Assembly (NCBI GenBank): GCA_015832175.1
Contig: WJXW01000001.1
Span: forward strand, 5,084,001 to 5,148,000
DNA: 64,000 nucleotides
DNA from: Paraphaeosphaeria minitans
Lineage: Eukaryota; Ascomycota; Dothideomycetes; Pleosporales; Didymosphaeriaceae
Direction of reading: 5' to 3'
The position numbers and the translations under genes are program-made. The notes beneath the pieces are model-generated. The model had not been told where the DNA came from. It did no database searches and was given only the letters and a program-made list of their open reading frames with translations. Shown one piece after another: positions 52,110-63,690 of the stretch. Position 1 is the first letter of the stretch, and the number at the start of each line of letters is the position of its first letter.

Positions 52110-53591
52110 CGCCGCGTGTAGTATATAGTTAATATTCTTAATAAAGTCCCCTCGCGCCCTACCTACTGCCTATTAACAATCTTACGCCTACTACCTACTA
52201 TAGAAAAAGAGGGCGTGCAGCTCTTTAGCATCTCCCTACCCTATAGTAATAATAACAAGTTTAACTTCTCCGCCTTCTCTAGCCCTAAGCTCTAGCCCTA
52301 GAGTCCTACAACAAGGGATGTCTCTAAGAAAGCTAAGGAGCCTAGGGTAATATTATAACAGCTAACGCCTATAGTCTCTAAGGTTAAAGAGTGCCCTCTA
52401 CACCTACGTAGGTCTTACCACACTAGTGAGACTAACGTGCTTAATAACCCTTTAGTAGAAGACTCTGTGCCTATTACGCGCGCAGACACTAAAGACTAAG
52501 GCAAAGGTAACAATAGGGCTATCTTACCTATCTACACCGCTGCTGCTGCCGCCGCCGCCGCCAAGGTGGTAGAAGAGAAGGAAGAAGGAGAAGGAGAAGA
52601 GGAGGTTAAGAAAGAGGAGGGAGGAGAAGAAGGAGAAGAGGAGAAGGACGCTAGTCTGTAGACTTATTCCCCTATTAGAGCAGAAATACGTGCGGGGCTA
52701 TTATTACGTAAGCGTTAGGAGGTAGACATATTAGCCCTAGCTAGTACTCCTACTAAGGGCGATATCTACTATACTCCTAACTAGCGGTATATGCTGCTAG
52801 AGTCTTGTACACGTTGTGCCCACGCGGAGCTTATTATTAGTATGTGGGGTAAGGATGTAGAGGATATAGAGGATCTAATAGTGTGTAATCATTGCGTAGG
52901 AAGCACTATTACAGACGCCATTAGACCTTGTAAGGTATACTGTGCGGATCTCTGTGCAGCGTACCTATAAAAGCTTAGTTTCTAATATACAAGATGTTAG
53001 CTAAGTGGTAGGGATTATAGCATTGTAGATTAGCGTAAGGCTTTAGTAACGACGCCCTCGCGCAAAGCGCAGGGCCTGTCTAGATACACACCTAGTAGCT
53101 GTGTAGGCAAAGGGGGGCGCCCTAGATCTACGCTAGAGGAGAAGGTGGCAGCGCATAAGCGTAATAAGCGTAAGGCGAGAGAGGCGTATGCGCGGCGCTA
53201 GGCTGTAAAGAAGTAGTAGATAGAGTAGCAGTACAATATACAACCCTATATAAAGTCCTAACCTAGTATGCGCAGTAAGTAGACAAACCACTATAACGTA
53301 GCTGTTTTTAAAATTTAAAAGCTAGACGTAATACTATATATTAAAAAGTTATAGTAATAACTGCTATACGCAGATAGCGTTTTAAGTATTATGTCTACTA
53401 GCGTAGGTAGCGTTTTAAGTATTATTGTTAATAACAGCTGTAGGAGTTATAGGCAGCTATATACTAAGTAGTTAGCACCTAATCTTGTTAAGCTTTACAG
53501 GAACACTATAGTACTATAAGTACACATTATTGTAAGCCAGAATCACAAGAGTAATCTTTTATACAGAGGTTAAGCTTTAGATTACGCATAA
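52110..53591 (+). pseudogene. Cys-rich protein with AT-hook and basic region, copy C
   Basis: The frame reads about 490 residues with few stops. An N-terminal Ser/Pro/Asn-rich part leads to an Ala run (about 52535-52565) and a Glu/Lys/Gly tract (to 52650). Then comes a Cys domain: ESCTRCAHAEL near 52800, IVCNHCVGS near 52882 and PCKVYCADLCAAY near 52926-52965. Next is GKGGRPRSTLEEKVAAHKRN near 53110-53165 and a basic stretch to 53220. The GRPR core is AT-hook-like and the CxxC pairs suggest a metal-binding fold. A nuclear DNA-binding or regulatory role is inferred. Ends at TAA 53589-53591. A start codon could not be fixed. Confidence 0.55.
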
Positions 53592-54227
53592 AGATAGTAC
53601 CTCTAAGCTAGGGTAAGCGGACACTAACGTAAGTTAATAGGAAGTAGTATAAACTAACACTAAGCGGCGGCTGTTTATAATAGTTTAGTAATAGGTTAGC
53701 TTTAAGGGGACCTATTAACAAACGTATCCCTAGTTACCTATAGGAAAGTTGTAAGTTGTGAGCTTGGCGAAGTTTAGGTTAAATTAGAAGACAACTAAGG
53801 CGCAATTAGGACCTTACTGTTGTTGAGGTTATGCTTAGTCCAGAAGGGTAAGGCGATCTGTTAACGTAAAGCTAAGGGCGTATCTCTAAGATATAGTGTT
53901 ACGCGCATTAACTTAAAGCTGGCTTACTACCTACTAGTGTAGCAAAGGCCAGTATTAATTGTAGGGTTGTTAGCGCACTAAAACTAACTAAGAACACGCA
54001 AACAGATACAAACTAATAGGAAATAGTGTAAATTAACATTAAGTGGCGCTAAATCGCATGTAAAGGAAGACTCTTATTTAGATAAGTTAAGGGAAAGTAT
54101 TCTAGCGGCAAAGGGAATAAAGGTGGAAAGTGCACTTATAGGCTTGCAACCTACACTCGCTCTGGAAAGAGTGGTATTAGGATTATTTATAGTTATAGTG
54201 GTAATGCTGCAAACAGCTGCACATGTA
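53592..54227 (+). other. Intergenic region, convergent gene ends, copy C
   Basis: Counterpart of 31016-31651. It contains stray spacer modules (AGTTAATAGGAAGTAGTA near 53633, GGGCGTATCTCTAAGATATA near 53877). No gene seen. Confidence 0.5.
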
Positions 54228-57200
54228 TTAGGAAGGGTAACTTTTCATTTATAAACTGCTTTGGTTGTCCTAATTAGAAATTCTACCTATAGCCCAGCGT
54301 GTTAACGTTTAACCTACTATAGGTATCTTAGGTATTTTAACCTTAATTTGCTTAAACTAGTCCTTTTAACTGCTATTACGTTGCCGCTAGATCTCCTCGT
54401 CCACGTTATACGTCCTATCCTATAGATCTACGCCCTCCTCTATTATATCCCTAAGGTTGGTAGCTATCTATATCTGCTTTGTCTTCTGCTTTTTAATATG
54501 AGACGCGTTGTTAATAAGCGTGATTACGTAGCACTTTAATTTAGTTTGGCCACAACAGTAAACCCGCGAGAAGAACTGGGCTGTTGTTAATAGATTTATG
54601 TAAGGCTTAAACAGTATTACTGTGTTTGCGCGCTGCAGATTTAATCCTACGCTAGCTGTCTATAGCGTTACTACTATAATTCACGCCTTATTAATTTTGT
54701 TTGCATCCGTAAACTTGCGTAAGTTGGTTTTATGGTTTTTAGCTTTTGTACTTGTAGTGTAATTAAGGACATTTCTATCCCTATAGGTGTGGTATAGTAT
54801 GGCGATTAGGATTCTGGCATGGTTAGGCTATGCTATCCTAATTACTACTTTTTGGCGCGTCTGTTTATCCTTGCGCAGCGTTTCTTAGATAGGGTCTAGT
54901 ATCCCTTTTAGCGTTAACTACTTTGCGTATAACGTGGACATCTGCAATCTTATTACTAGATAACTCTGGGTAGTGGTGTTGCGTAGGAATTCTAGATACT
55001 AGAGTAGAGCGTAATTCTTAGTAAACTCCCTAGTCTTATTATCTTGCTTCTTCTACTTATTAAAAGCCTATACGACTAGCGCCACACTTACTATGGCTAG
55101 GGCTATTATATATCTGTGTGCCTTATTAGCTAACCCTTTTTTAGGCTTCTAGCTTAGAGGTGCTTCGCGCTCCTGCCACTCTGCTAGGGCTTTATTATAC
55201 TTATAATTTATCTCTGCCTATAGCTTGTCTTCTATGTCTTAGATCCACTTCTCCTCTCTTTTATTAGGTTTTATATATATGGAGCGCCTTACCAGCTCAC
55301 TAGTTATAGGAACGATAACGCAGTTATTAAACCAATATGTGTTTAGCGTCTGGGCTATAATAAATAATGGCGCAGCTTCTTGTGCTATATTATTAAAGTT
55401 TTTATAGAATGCTGTCTTATAAAAGGACTTATTGGTTACACTAGATGCGCCAATACTTTTGGTTATACAGTAGTGTAGGTTGTTAAGGTTGTTTATCTCG
55501 TCGCTGCCGTAAAGACACTAAAGCCCTTTGAAAGTATCTATAGTAGTAGTCTAGAATGGCTGTTAGAGCGCAGTAGTATAGAAAATGTAACTATTAACTA
55601 GGTTGTTCCCCTCTGGCGTACCAGATGCGCCCTAGATAATTAGGTAGCGTTAATAGGCGTTCCAGAGGGATGTGTAGGTGTATTCTATTGCAGTCTGCAT
55701 TTTAGACCTGTTTACAGCTTAGTGGCACTTATTGTATAACACGCACTTAACCACTAGGAGATCTGCTTTACGCACGTAGGTTATTAGAGTCCCTTAAAAC
55801 TTTCCATCTATGCTACGCTTCTTCCCTATTGTAATAAGGCTAAACTTAAACTTATTAAAGACGTTTCTAATATAGTAAGGAGTTAATAAGACAATAAGAT
55901 CTAAGGCCCTAGTTAGCACATATAGGTGAGGGGAAAGGACGTTTAAACTATTTAATATAAATGTATTAATCCAGGAGCTCCACTCCACAGGTAGAATATT
56001 CCCCTATTTATCTTTTCACATTCTGTTACTATTGACGATGCCCTAATTAGAACTTATGTCCTTAATATTAACCCTCTTACTGTATTTAGTAACCTCTATT
56101 GTAGAGAGAGGTAGGTGGTTCTGTAAAGCACTCTAGTTCTTACCCTCTTTAAAGGTGAAGCGAAAACTAGGGTACATTTTAAAAAAGGTGCCACCCTTAA
56201 GTATCTTCTATATATTATTTTAGAAACTGGTTAGAGCAGCACGCAAGGTAATAATAAGAGTGCTGCTAGGCTTAGGCTCTTAGTTAAGGAAGAGTTTCTT
56301 GTAATTAGATAGTAAGCACTAGCAGGTAATAAGGTTATAAGAATAGGAGGGGCAATTGCTATTAATTGCATTCTGTAGCAAGTACTTTATTATATTCCTT
56401 TACTTCTATACTGCCCAAACCTCTGCGTAGTTTGCCTTGTGGTACCTGGTTATAATTACCTTAAGTAAGAGCTAGATCGTTTTACCTACGCCCTACTTAT
56501 TACCTAGGATGCCACCGCCTGTGATCGTGCGCTCTATTAGGAAGCCCTCTATAACTAATATAATCTGGTAGGGCTTAATGCAGATGCCGTCTTTCAGCCC
56601 CTAACATTAGAATGGGATGCCTTGGGTCTATATTATCGCATTCTAATTTAGCTAAGGGATTACCTTTACTACCTAGCTTAAGGCTCCAGCACTTATATGT
56701 ACGCATTTAACCCTTATTAACTTATCTAGCTATAGATTAATAGGCTATACATCTTAACTGTCCTTAAGCTATAGATTGTATTCCTTGTTACTATTATTAT
56801 TATTATTAACGTTGTCGCTTTTATAGTTATTGTCGCTTTTATTATTGTTGTTGCTTTTATTGTTGTTATCGCTTTTATTATTATTATTATTGTTAATTTT
56901 AATAAGCGTCTTCGTAGGACCAATTATATAAAACAAAGGTAGAACTCTATTACCCTAGTCCTACTTAGTAGTCTGCCTGTGGACACTAACGTGGCTAGGC
57001 TAGGCGATCTGGCTTTTAGTGGCAGATTTGTTATCGCCAGTATATACGCAAGGAGGGTATTTGTCTTTACCCTTACCCTACGTAGCGCTGGTGGTACTTA
57101 GTCTACTAATAGTAGTAGTAGGTAGAAGCGCATTGCTGTTACTCTAAATAGGCGTAGTAGTGCTTAGTCTACTAATGGTGGTAGTAGGTAGGAGCGTATT

Positions 57201-58813
57201 ACTATTACTCTAGATAGGCGCCTAGGACCTTACTCCTCTAACGTTATTATTAGCGTTTCTACACTTAGGGCTAAGCTCGCTCGTATTGTCCTTATTATTG
57301 CTACTGCCAATCCTACAGCGTTTACCATATTAGGATTTGCTTCTATAGTGTCTAGCTAGACGTTTGTATTGTTTTAATCTACCACTATTAGCATAACTAC
57401 AACTTGAGGCTAGGTGGGGAGCGGTTGTAACAACAGTGGTATATACCCTATTAGACATAATATCCTAGAGTGTAGTCTATAGGCCTATGCGTGTCCTAAT
57501 CTGTATGTGGCCTTTAACACGATCTAGTAGGTACACAACACCTAACCAGGCCAACCTAAAGAGATCTATTGCCTTGTCTAGGAAGTTATCCCACTAAACA
57601 CGTCTAGAACTGTCGCATATAGTAGAGGTGTTTACTTTACCAAGTATAGTCTTATTGCCTGTTACTAAGTATTCTATAAAGCAGAGATTAATATGGTCTA
57701 AATGCGGTTTAGGCGGGCGAGTGACAAGTCCCTGGCCTTACACTAATATAGATTGTTTAAAGGAAGAAGTAAGATACTATACGTCCTAGTTTTTAATTAT
57801 ATTGTGGATAGTAGTTCCTAATAACTTGGTATTAACATCTAGTATTAGCGATAGCTTAGGCTTACGTGCTGGCGTAGGTAATAGCTTAGACTTACGTACT
57901 AGCGCTTTATTCTTTAATTAACGCCTACTATACCTATTTAGCATCGCGTAGAGGGCGCTCACCTTCTATACTTTATTAGTAATGTTAACATCCAGCTTAG
58001 GGATCTTCTTAACAATCTACGCTGTGTGTGACTCCTTTAGGACGAGGTAGTTGCCTTTGTAATGTTAGTTTTCTAGGTTTACAATTAGTAATATTGTTTT
58101 TAACTACTCTTTAATATGGCTGAAGCCTATTAGGTCTAGGCTGAACGCTTCTATATATTTGTTATTACTAAGTAAGGACATTACTGTAAATTTTAACGCC
58201 TTTAAGGATAACTATGGTAGAGCCATTACAGATCCAGTGCGCGCGCTGTCCTGCGCTAGGTAAGAAAGGTTTATTAGTTATAGGTGTACGCTAGGGGTAG
58301 GATAGGTATAGTTATAAGTTTATGTTAATTCGCGAAGACTTATAGGGTGTAGAGTTAAGGTTATAAATTAACGTTAAGTGGTAGTAAATAGAAAGATTGC
58401 GTATTTGTTGTTGCCTAGGTGAATGTGAATAGTGAACTATGTTAGTGACAAGAACGCGTATAGGCCGCAACTATTACAATAAGAAGGTGTAAGGGGACTA
58501 CTTAGAAGCGTAATAAGAAGTCCAGTTAAGACTAGGGAGACTGGCAGGCGTTATATTATCGCGTAGAGGAGTAGAAGAGAAGGGGACTACCTAGTCTAGC
58601 CAGGCGAACCAATGTCCTGGCCATGATCCATTAGCGTACTGCAGACAGTAGACAATATGTCCTACCAAGTAGAAACTTACCTTGTTGCCAGGCTCGCGCG
58701 CAGAGCGTTAAGCTGTTATTAAGTCTATTGTGCGCGGGAGCGTCTTTAATACGCCTTGTATATACGCTTGTAGCTTTACCTCGCGAACTGTAATAAGTAG
58801 GGTAAATAGCCAA
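54228..58813 (-). pseudogene. SNF2-family helicase with Asn-rich insert, copy C
   Basis: The minus-strand frame is followed for about 1,370 residues, from near 58350 down to a TAA at 54228-54230. The N-terminal region has LTQTYNYTYPTPSV and SLKALKFTVMSLLSNNKY. An Asn/Lys-Ser microsatellite follows. The Walker A segment GGILGNKXGVGKTI (antisense of about 56480-56520) still has GVGKT. The second lobe has ASVGLNLQRANTVILFKPY (antisense of about 54600-54660) and SRVYCCGQTK (about 54540-54575), the SNF2 motif V and VI arrangement. SNF2 proteins use ATP to move along DNA and remodel chromatin in the nucleus. A separate open frame at 58631-58813 (QQGKFLLGRTYCLLSAVR) may be an upstream exon. Open part 55794-55988 is in frame. 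Confidence 0.75.
56775..56900 (-). repeat. AAT/ATT microsatellite in SNF2 gene, copy C
   Basis: ATT repeats with GTCGCTTTT interruptions. On the minus strand it gives repeated Asn runs separated by Lys-Ser-(Asp). The minus-strand open frame 56726-56923, rich in Ile, is the same repeat in another frame and is not a gene. Confidence 0.85.
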
Positions 58814-59175
58814 TCGCGTACCTTCCTATTACAGCTTACCTAGGCCAAACAAAACCTTCGCTGTTGCCCGCTCCTCTTACTATAGTTGCCTAGGTAGTCC
58901 CCTACTTCTTCTCTTTTACTCCTAACTTTGTCTAGTATCTAGCCCTTTTAACTCTTGTTCCTTCTGCTACTCTTGTACTATACTGCCGCATTAAGTTAGG
59001 CGCGTTAAGTGGTTACTATTACCCCGCTCACTATTACCCTATTAATACTAACGCGCGCCTCTACGTATAAGTACACCTTTATAAGCGCCTTTCTTAAACG
59101 CTTTTGCCTACGCCTACAAATATTAGAAACTGTCTTATAGATACTTATATTAAGGTATACTTTCTGTGCATAAGT
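58814..59175. promoter_or_regulatory. Divergent promoter region of SNF2 and SF1 helicase genes, copy C
   Basis: This is the only space for promoters of two divergent helicase genes. TTAAGTTAGGCGCGTTAAGTGG and the TACTATTACCC near-repeat are conserved with copy B. Their role is inferred from position. Confidence 0.4.
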
Positions 59176-62100
59176 ATGCCTAGTTTTAGTGCTAACTACT
59201 ATACCTAGTCTAGCTGTTATTATAGACGCCTAGGTAAAGCACTTTACTACTTATAACACTAGCTACCTAAAGCCTAAGCCTAAGTTCTCTAAAGGCGTCG
59301 CAGTCTTTAATATTACGTACAAGAATACTGCGAATCTAGGTTCTAGGCGCATCTCTATAGGCCACATTTTTATAAAAGAGTAGCTGTTCGCCATGTTAGA
59401 CAACTAGGCTAGCGATAGCTAGACAATATCTTAGTAGCTTTATAATAAGTACGGACAGCTAGGCCACCTTTAAGCTAGATGCCCTAGCTAACTCTACTAT
59501 AAGTGTAGTAACCCTGGCTATCTAGCGTTAGGTTGCCAACTTTAAAACACCTACTATGCCTACAGTAACACAGGACATAAGCGTAAAGACTATTAGAACG
59601 TTTACCCTTACTACCTAACAGAGGGCTATACTACTGCTAACTACTACGTAATTAACTGTGTACCTACACCTACTTAAGCTAGTTAAGCTGTAGCCACCTC
59701 TACTAAGAGCGTAGTCCCTGCTAAAGACAAGACTACACCTATAGGTTTTATAGCTACACCTACTAAAGTATTAGGTGTTCCTACTAACACTACTATTGCG
59801 CCCACAGCTGGCAAAGCTTCTACTAACTTAGAACTGGCAAAAGATTATAGTCCGCCTCTTGGTTAGTTTAAGGCCCTAGAATCGGACGAGATAGAAGTTA
59901 AGCTATATACTATAACTATAGAGCACTATTTGTTATCTATCTAGCTGCGCCTGTTAGTCTTGTACGTGAGCGAAAACACGGTAAGCGGCCAGTTTACTAA
60001 GGAAGCTATCCTTTAGACCTCTGCCTTTAATGCTGTTAGCCTAATTAAGACTTATAAGATATTAGTTAATTTGCCTATAGAATCTAACTAGTGTAATTTT
60101 AACTATCTTAGTGCCTATAGTCGCAAAAAGCTAATACAGCTTATCTCTAGAGATGGCGCCACAGCCTGTCTACTCTACGTATCCTAGGAGATTAAGACAG
60201 ATACTAGCCTAAATAAATAGTCCTAAAATCTCCTAGGGCTTACGCTATTCTCTAATAGCACCTATAGCCTATACACAGCTATAATACACGCGCTTTAAGA
60301 CGCGCTGTAGGGATGCTACTATATATAGGTTCACTTCTACACTATAGCCAGCTCGTAGTTTAAGGATGCCATGAATAAGGTTTCCAAATTAATCCAAATG
60401 CAGGTGAAAGTTAACACTATAACTATCTAGTATCTGCGTTAGGCTATTAACATCTAGCTAGGGATACAGCTTTTGCTAAATAAGTGACCTAAGTACTCTA
60501 TCCCAGCACGTAAGCAGTTTAACTGTTATAAGGAGTATTTCACAGTGTATTTCTATTTAGCTATTATAGAGTACAAGGCTATCCCTAATGCTATGTTTAT
60601 GCCTATAAAGGTGCGCCTAGTTAAGATAGGTAGTAATCTAGACTAGCGCGCCTACTTTGCGCTTATTATAATAGACAAAAATATAAACCTTCGCGTTAAC
60701 GCCCTATTTAATATCTAGTTCCTTAGTAACAACGTAAGCAATAGTATAGTATGGAGAGGGTGCGTGGTGCTGCTAGTAGGTATTGCTAATGGCCTTAAGC
60801 ACTCTACCTTTATCTAGCGACTCTATAATAGTAGGTCTAGTTTCTAGTAGGACCCTAAGTTCTCTAAGGACCACGTTATTAAGGCTAATAACTTTAATAA
60901 TATTAACTAGCTATGGGCTGCGCTGGATAACCACCTAGGCATTAAAGTCTATATTCGCGTTAAGCAACCCTAGAACTAAATTAAGCAGGAAATTAATACG
61001 CTGTGTATACTATTCTAGTAGTAGAATAAGTATAAACTAAAGCTTAACTTATTACTTAATAATAACATACTTAATCTCCCTAATTATAGCTACTTTAAGC
61101 AGCACATTTTAGCGTTTGGACTTAATACTGTGTAAGCTACTATCGCCAAGGCCACTAAGCTTACTAGGCTAAAGGATAAGTAGCGAGGTTTCTTCTCTTT
61201 CCTTAAGCGCTTACGCGCCAGCGTTGGCCTTGTTTAGGGCCCTAGTGGTATAGGTAAATTAAGGTTAATCTTAGCTGTTATCCTCTACTACTATAAGCTG
61301 TTCGCGCGTGGTAGTAACGCCAGTTAGCTCTAGGTTACGTTACCTATTAACGCGCAGTTGGACAACCTGTGCCTATAAGTGTATAACCAGCTAATGGCTT
61401 GGTACACTATGCTTAGTACCTAATCTACTAACACAACTATCCCTTACCCTATTATTATTCGCCGGCATATATAGGAGATAGAGAAAAAGGTCTGGTAAAA
61501 AGATACACTTACCTTACGCCAGGCGCATAATATTAACACTAGCCCTAATTATACGCCTAATGTTAGTGGTGCCTCTACTAGCGAGAATAAGGATAATAAT
61601 ACTATCCTAGAAAACCTATTTATTAAGTACCTTCTACGCACTGCGTTTAATTGGCATAGTAAGAGTCTTAGTAATAATTGGCTTAAGTAGGTTAGTATTG
61701 TAGAAGGACAGTAGATGCTACACCTTACTAGTATACCTATAGAAGGCAGGCAGCTCTACCCTATTGCTAACTTAAACCCTAGGAAGTACTCATAGTTCTG
61801 CGACCTAATAGAGTAGTATATAAGCGGCTATATTATAGTAGTAAAGGATATAGGGTCGCTTTAAGCTACTGTAAACGCGCTAGTAGCTAATCTAGCTCTA
61901 CTTATACACGCTATCTTTATAACACTGTATACGCTATCTAAGTACTACACCCACTCTAAGAGTAAAGCATTTACCACACTCTAGAATAAGGCTAGTAAGA
62001 CTACTAAGCGCGCTACCCTCTACTCCTTTGTCTAGTTACAGCTGGACGCCTTCTACGTCCTATTTAGGGACACGTTCTAGCCTACTCTAGTAGTAGGACT

Positions 62101-63283
62101 GGCTAGGCCTATAGAGACCTATTACTTTTATAAGTAGACTAAGATGTCGCTCTTCTCCTGCTTTGTCCTTAGTGGCGCCTCTTAGCACTAGTTAGATTTC
62201 TAGTATTAGTTTGTTCTAGACATAGTGGCTATAGTGAACGCAATCCTACTAGGCGAGAAGCTATGGACTAACCCTAGGGTTACTAATCTACCTAATTTTA
62301 ACTGCGCTTACTAGTTCTTCTGCGATAAGCTTGGCGTTCCCTAGACTATCTGCTTCCTGTAGGTGTAAGGCTAGACTAGCTTAAACATGGTTATAAAGTC
62401 TACGTACAACGTTTCCTTTGCAACGCGCTGTATTACTATTATACTCTGGCTTCTCTACTAAGGGTTTAAGGGCGAAGATATAGGCATTGTTGTTCCCTAT
62501 ACAGCGCAACGCGACCTGTACATTATAGGCGTCTATACAGTTGCTAACCACCTTTAGGCTATAGATAAGTAGGACACTAATTTAAAGAAGCGTATCGCCA
62601 AGAAGCTCTTAAAAGTTACTATCTCTACTATAGATGGCCTTTAGGGTGCGTAGAGGGATGTAATACTACTAGACACTATAGTTACTAGTAAGCTTAGATT
62701 TATGTAAGACACTAGCTGTATCCTCTTAGCTATTTCTTGTCCTTACGTTAGTCTTATTATTATTAGAGACAGCAGCGCCTACTACAACAAAGCCTATAAT
62801 AAAAAGGCGCACTAGAAGACTGCTTACTATAAAATAGTGCATTATTGCTAAGAGTAAAAATACTTTATTAACATTAACAGCTTAAGGCATAAGGAGCGCT
62901 AGATAAAGATTACCCTACTAATTAGACTAGATGAGAAGCTTACTAGCATTTACGCAATAAATAGTGCTAATAACTAGCCCTACACCTTTAGAGATACTAA
63001 GGATAATAGTTTACTAGTTTTAGACTTTATTAAGGAGCTACATGGATTAGATAGTAGTAGTGTAGACGTTGGCTTTAGTAATAACGATAATAGTATATCC
63101 ATTGGCAGGGGATCCAACAGCGGCCAGGCTAATACTAAGTGGGAGGTTTCTGGTAGAGCGGGAGATAGCTAGTAGTAATACCTAGGAGAATCCTAGTAAT
63201 AATATCTAACAGACTCCTATAATATATGGTAGACTCCTTATAGGTAGTGTTATAGGGCGGCATAGTAGTAAGCTAGCCCCTAA
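59176..63283 (+). pseudogene. CCHC-SF1 (UPF1-like) helicase, copy C, full length
   Basis: Domains in order: a short N-terminus, then tandem zinc knuckles around 59440-59610 (NKYGQLGHLXARCP, YKCSNPGYLALGC, YSNTGHKRKDY, with some ligands mutated). A long linker and helical region follow. P-loop GPSGIGKLRLIL sits at about 61238-61274, and the Ia-like INAQLDNLCL near 61340. C-terminal lobe: IGIVVPYTAQRDLY near 62480, VTISTIDGLQGAQRDVILL near 62614-62676, and LLAISCPYVSLIIIRDSSAY near 62716-62780. This is the SF1B/UPF1-like order of an ATP-dependent RNA or DNA helicase. The tail has a repeated DS/ES-QQQYL block. The frame ends at TAA 63281-63283. RIP stops are fewer in the last 800 bases. Start uncertain. 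Confidence 0.8.
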
Positions 63284-63690
63284 ACACTACTAACTAACTT
63301 GTATAGTTAGGATTCTAAATAAGGATTATATTCTATCTTCTCTCTCCCTATAGTGCATATATTCTTTGTGTTTATATATAAGATAAATAGCTATATATAT
63401 AAGATATAGATGTAAATAGGATCTATCTATATATATAATTATAATAAGTAATATATACTTATAATTACTATTCTAGCCTACTTTACTATTTTACTCTAGT
63501 ATAGAGGCCTATTAAGTATTCTCTTTAATTAGGTAGTAATATAAAGTAGAAAGCCTTACTTATCTATACTATAGGTATATTACGCCTCTATTAAGTACTA
63601 CTAGATTTTCTACTATAAAAGATTAAAGTAGAGCTACTATTTATATAGGGAACTAGCTTTATAGTAATTACTATTAATACTATCTATCTA
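63284..63690 (+). other. AT-rich region beyond the repeat array
   Basis: No gene seen. It contains a TATATA-rich low-complexity patch (about 63378-63470) and continues the CTA/TAG-rich texture of the array. Confidence 0.6.

Larger units (their letters stand above)
40535..62402 (+). repeat. Large repeat unit, copy C (21.9 kb; its last gene runs on to 63283)
   Basis: Direct repeat of copy B with the same gene order, retaining the 3,271 bases missing from B. It is visibly less RIPped. The SF1 helicase continues past the end of B homology, so the true unit is longer than the shared part. Confidence 0.93.
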
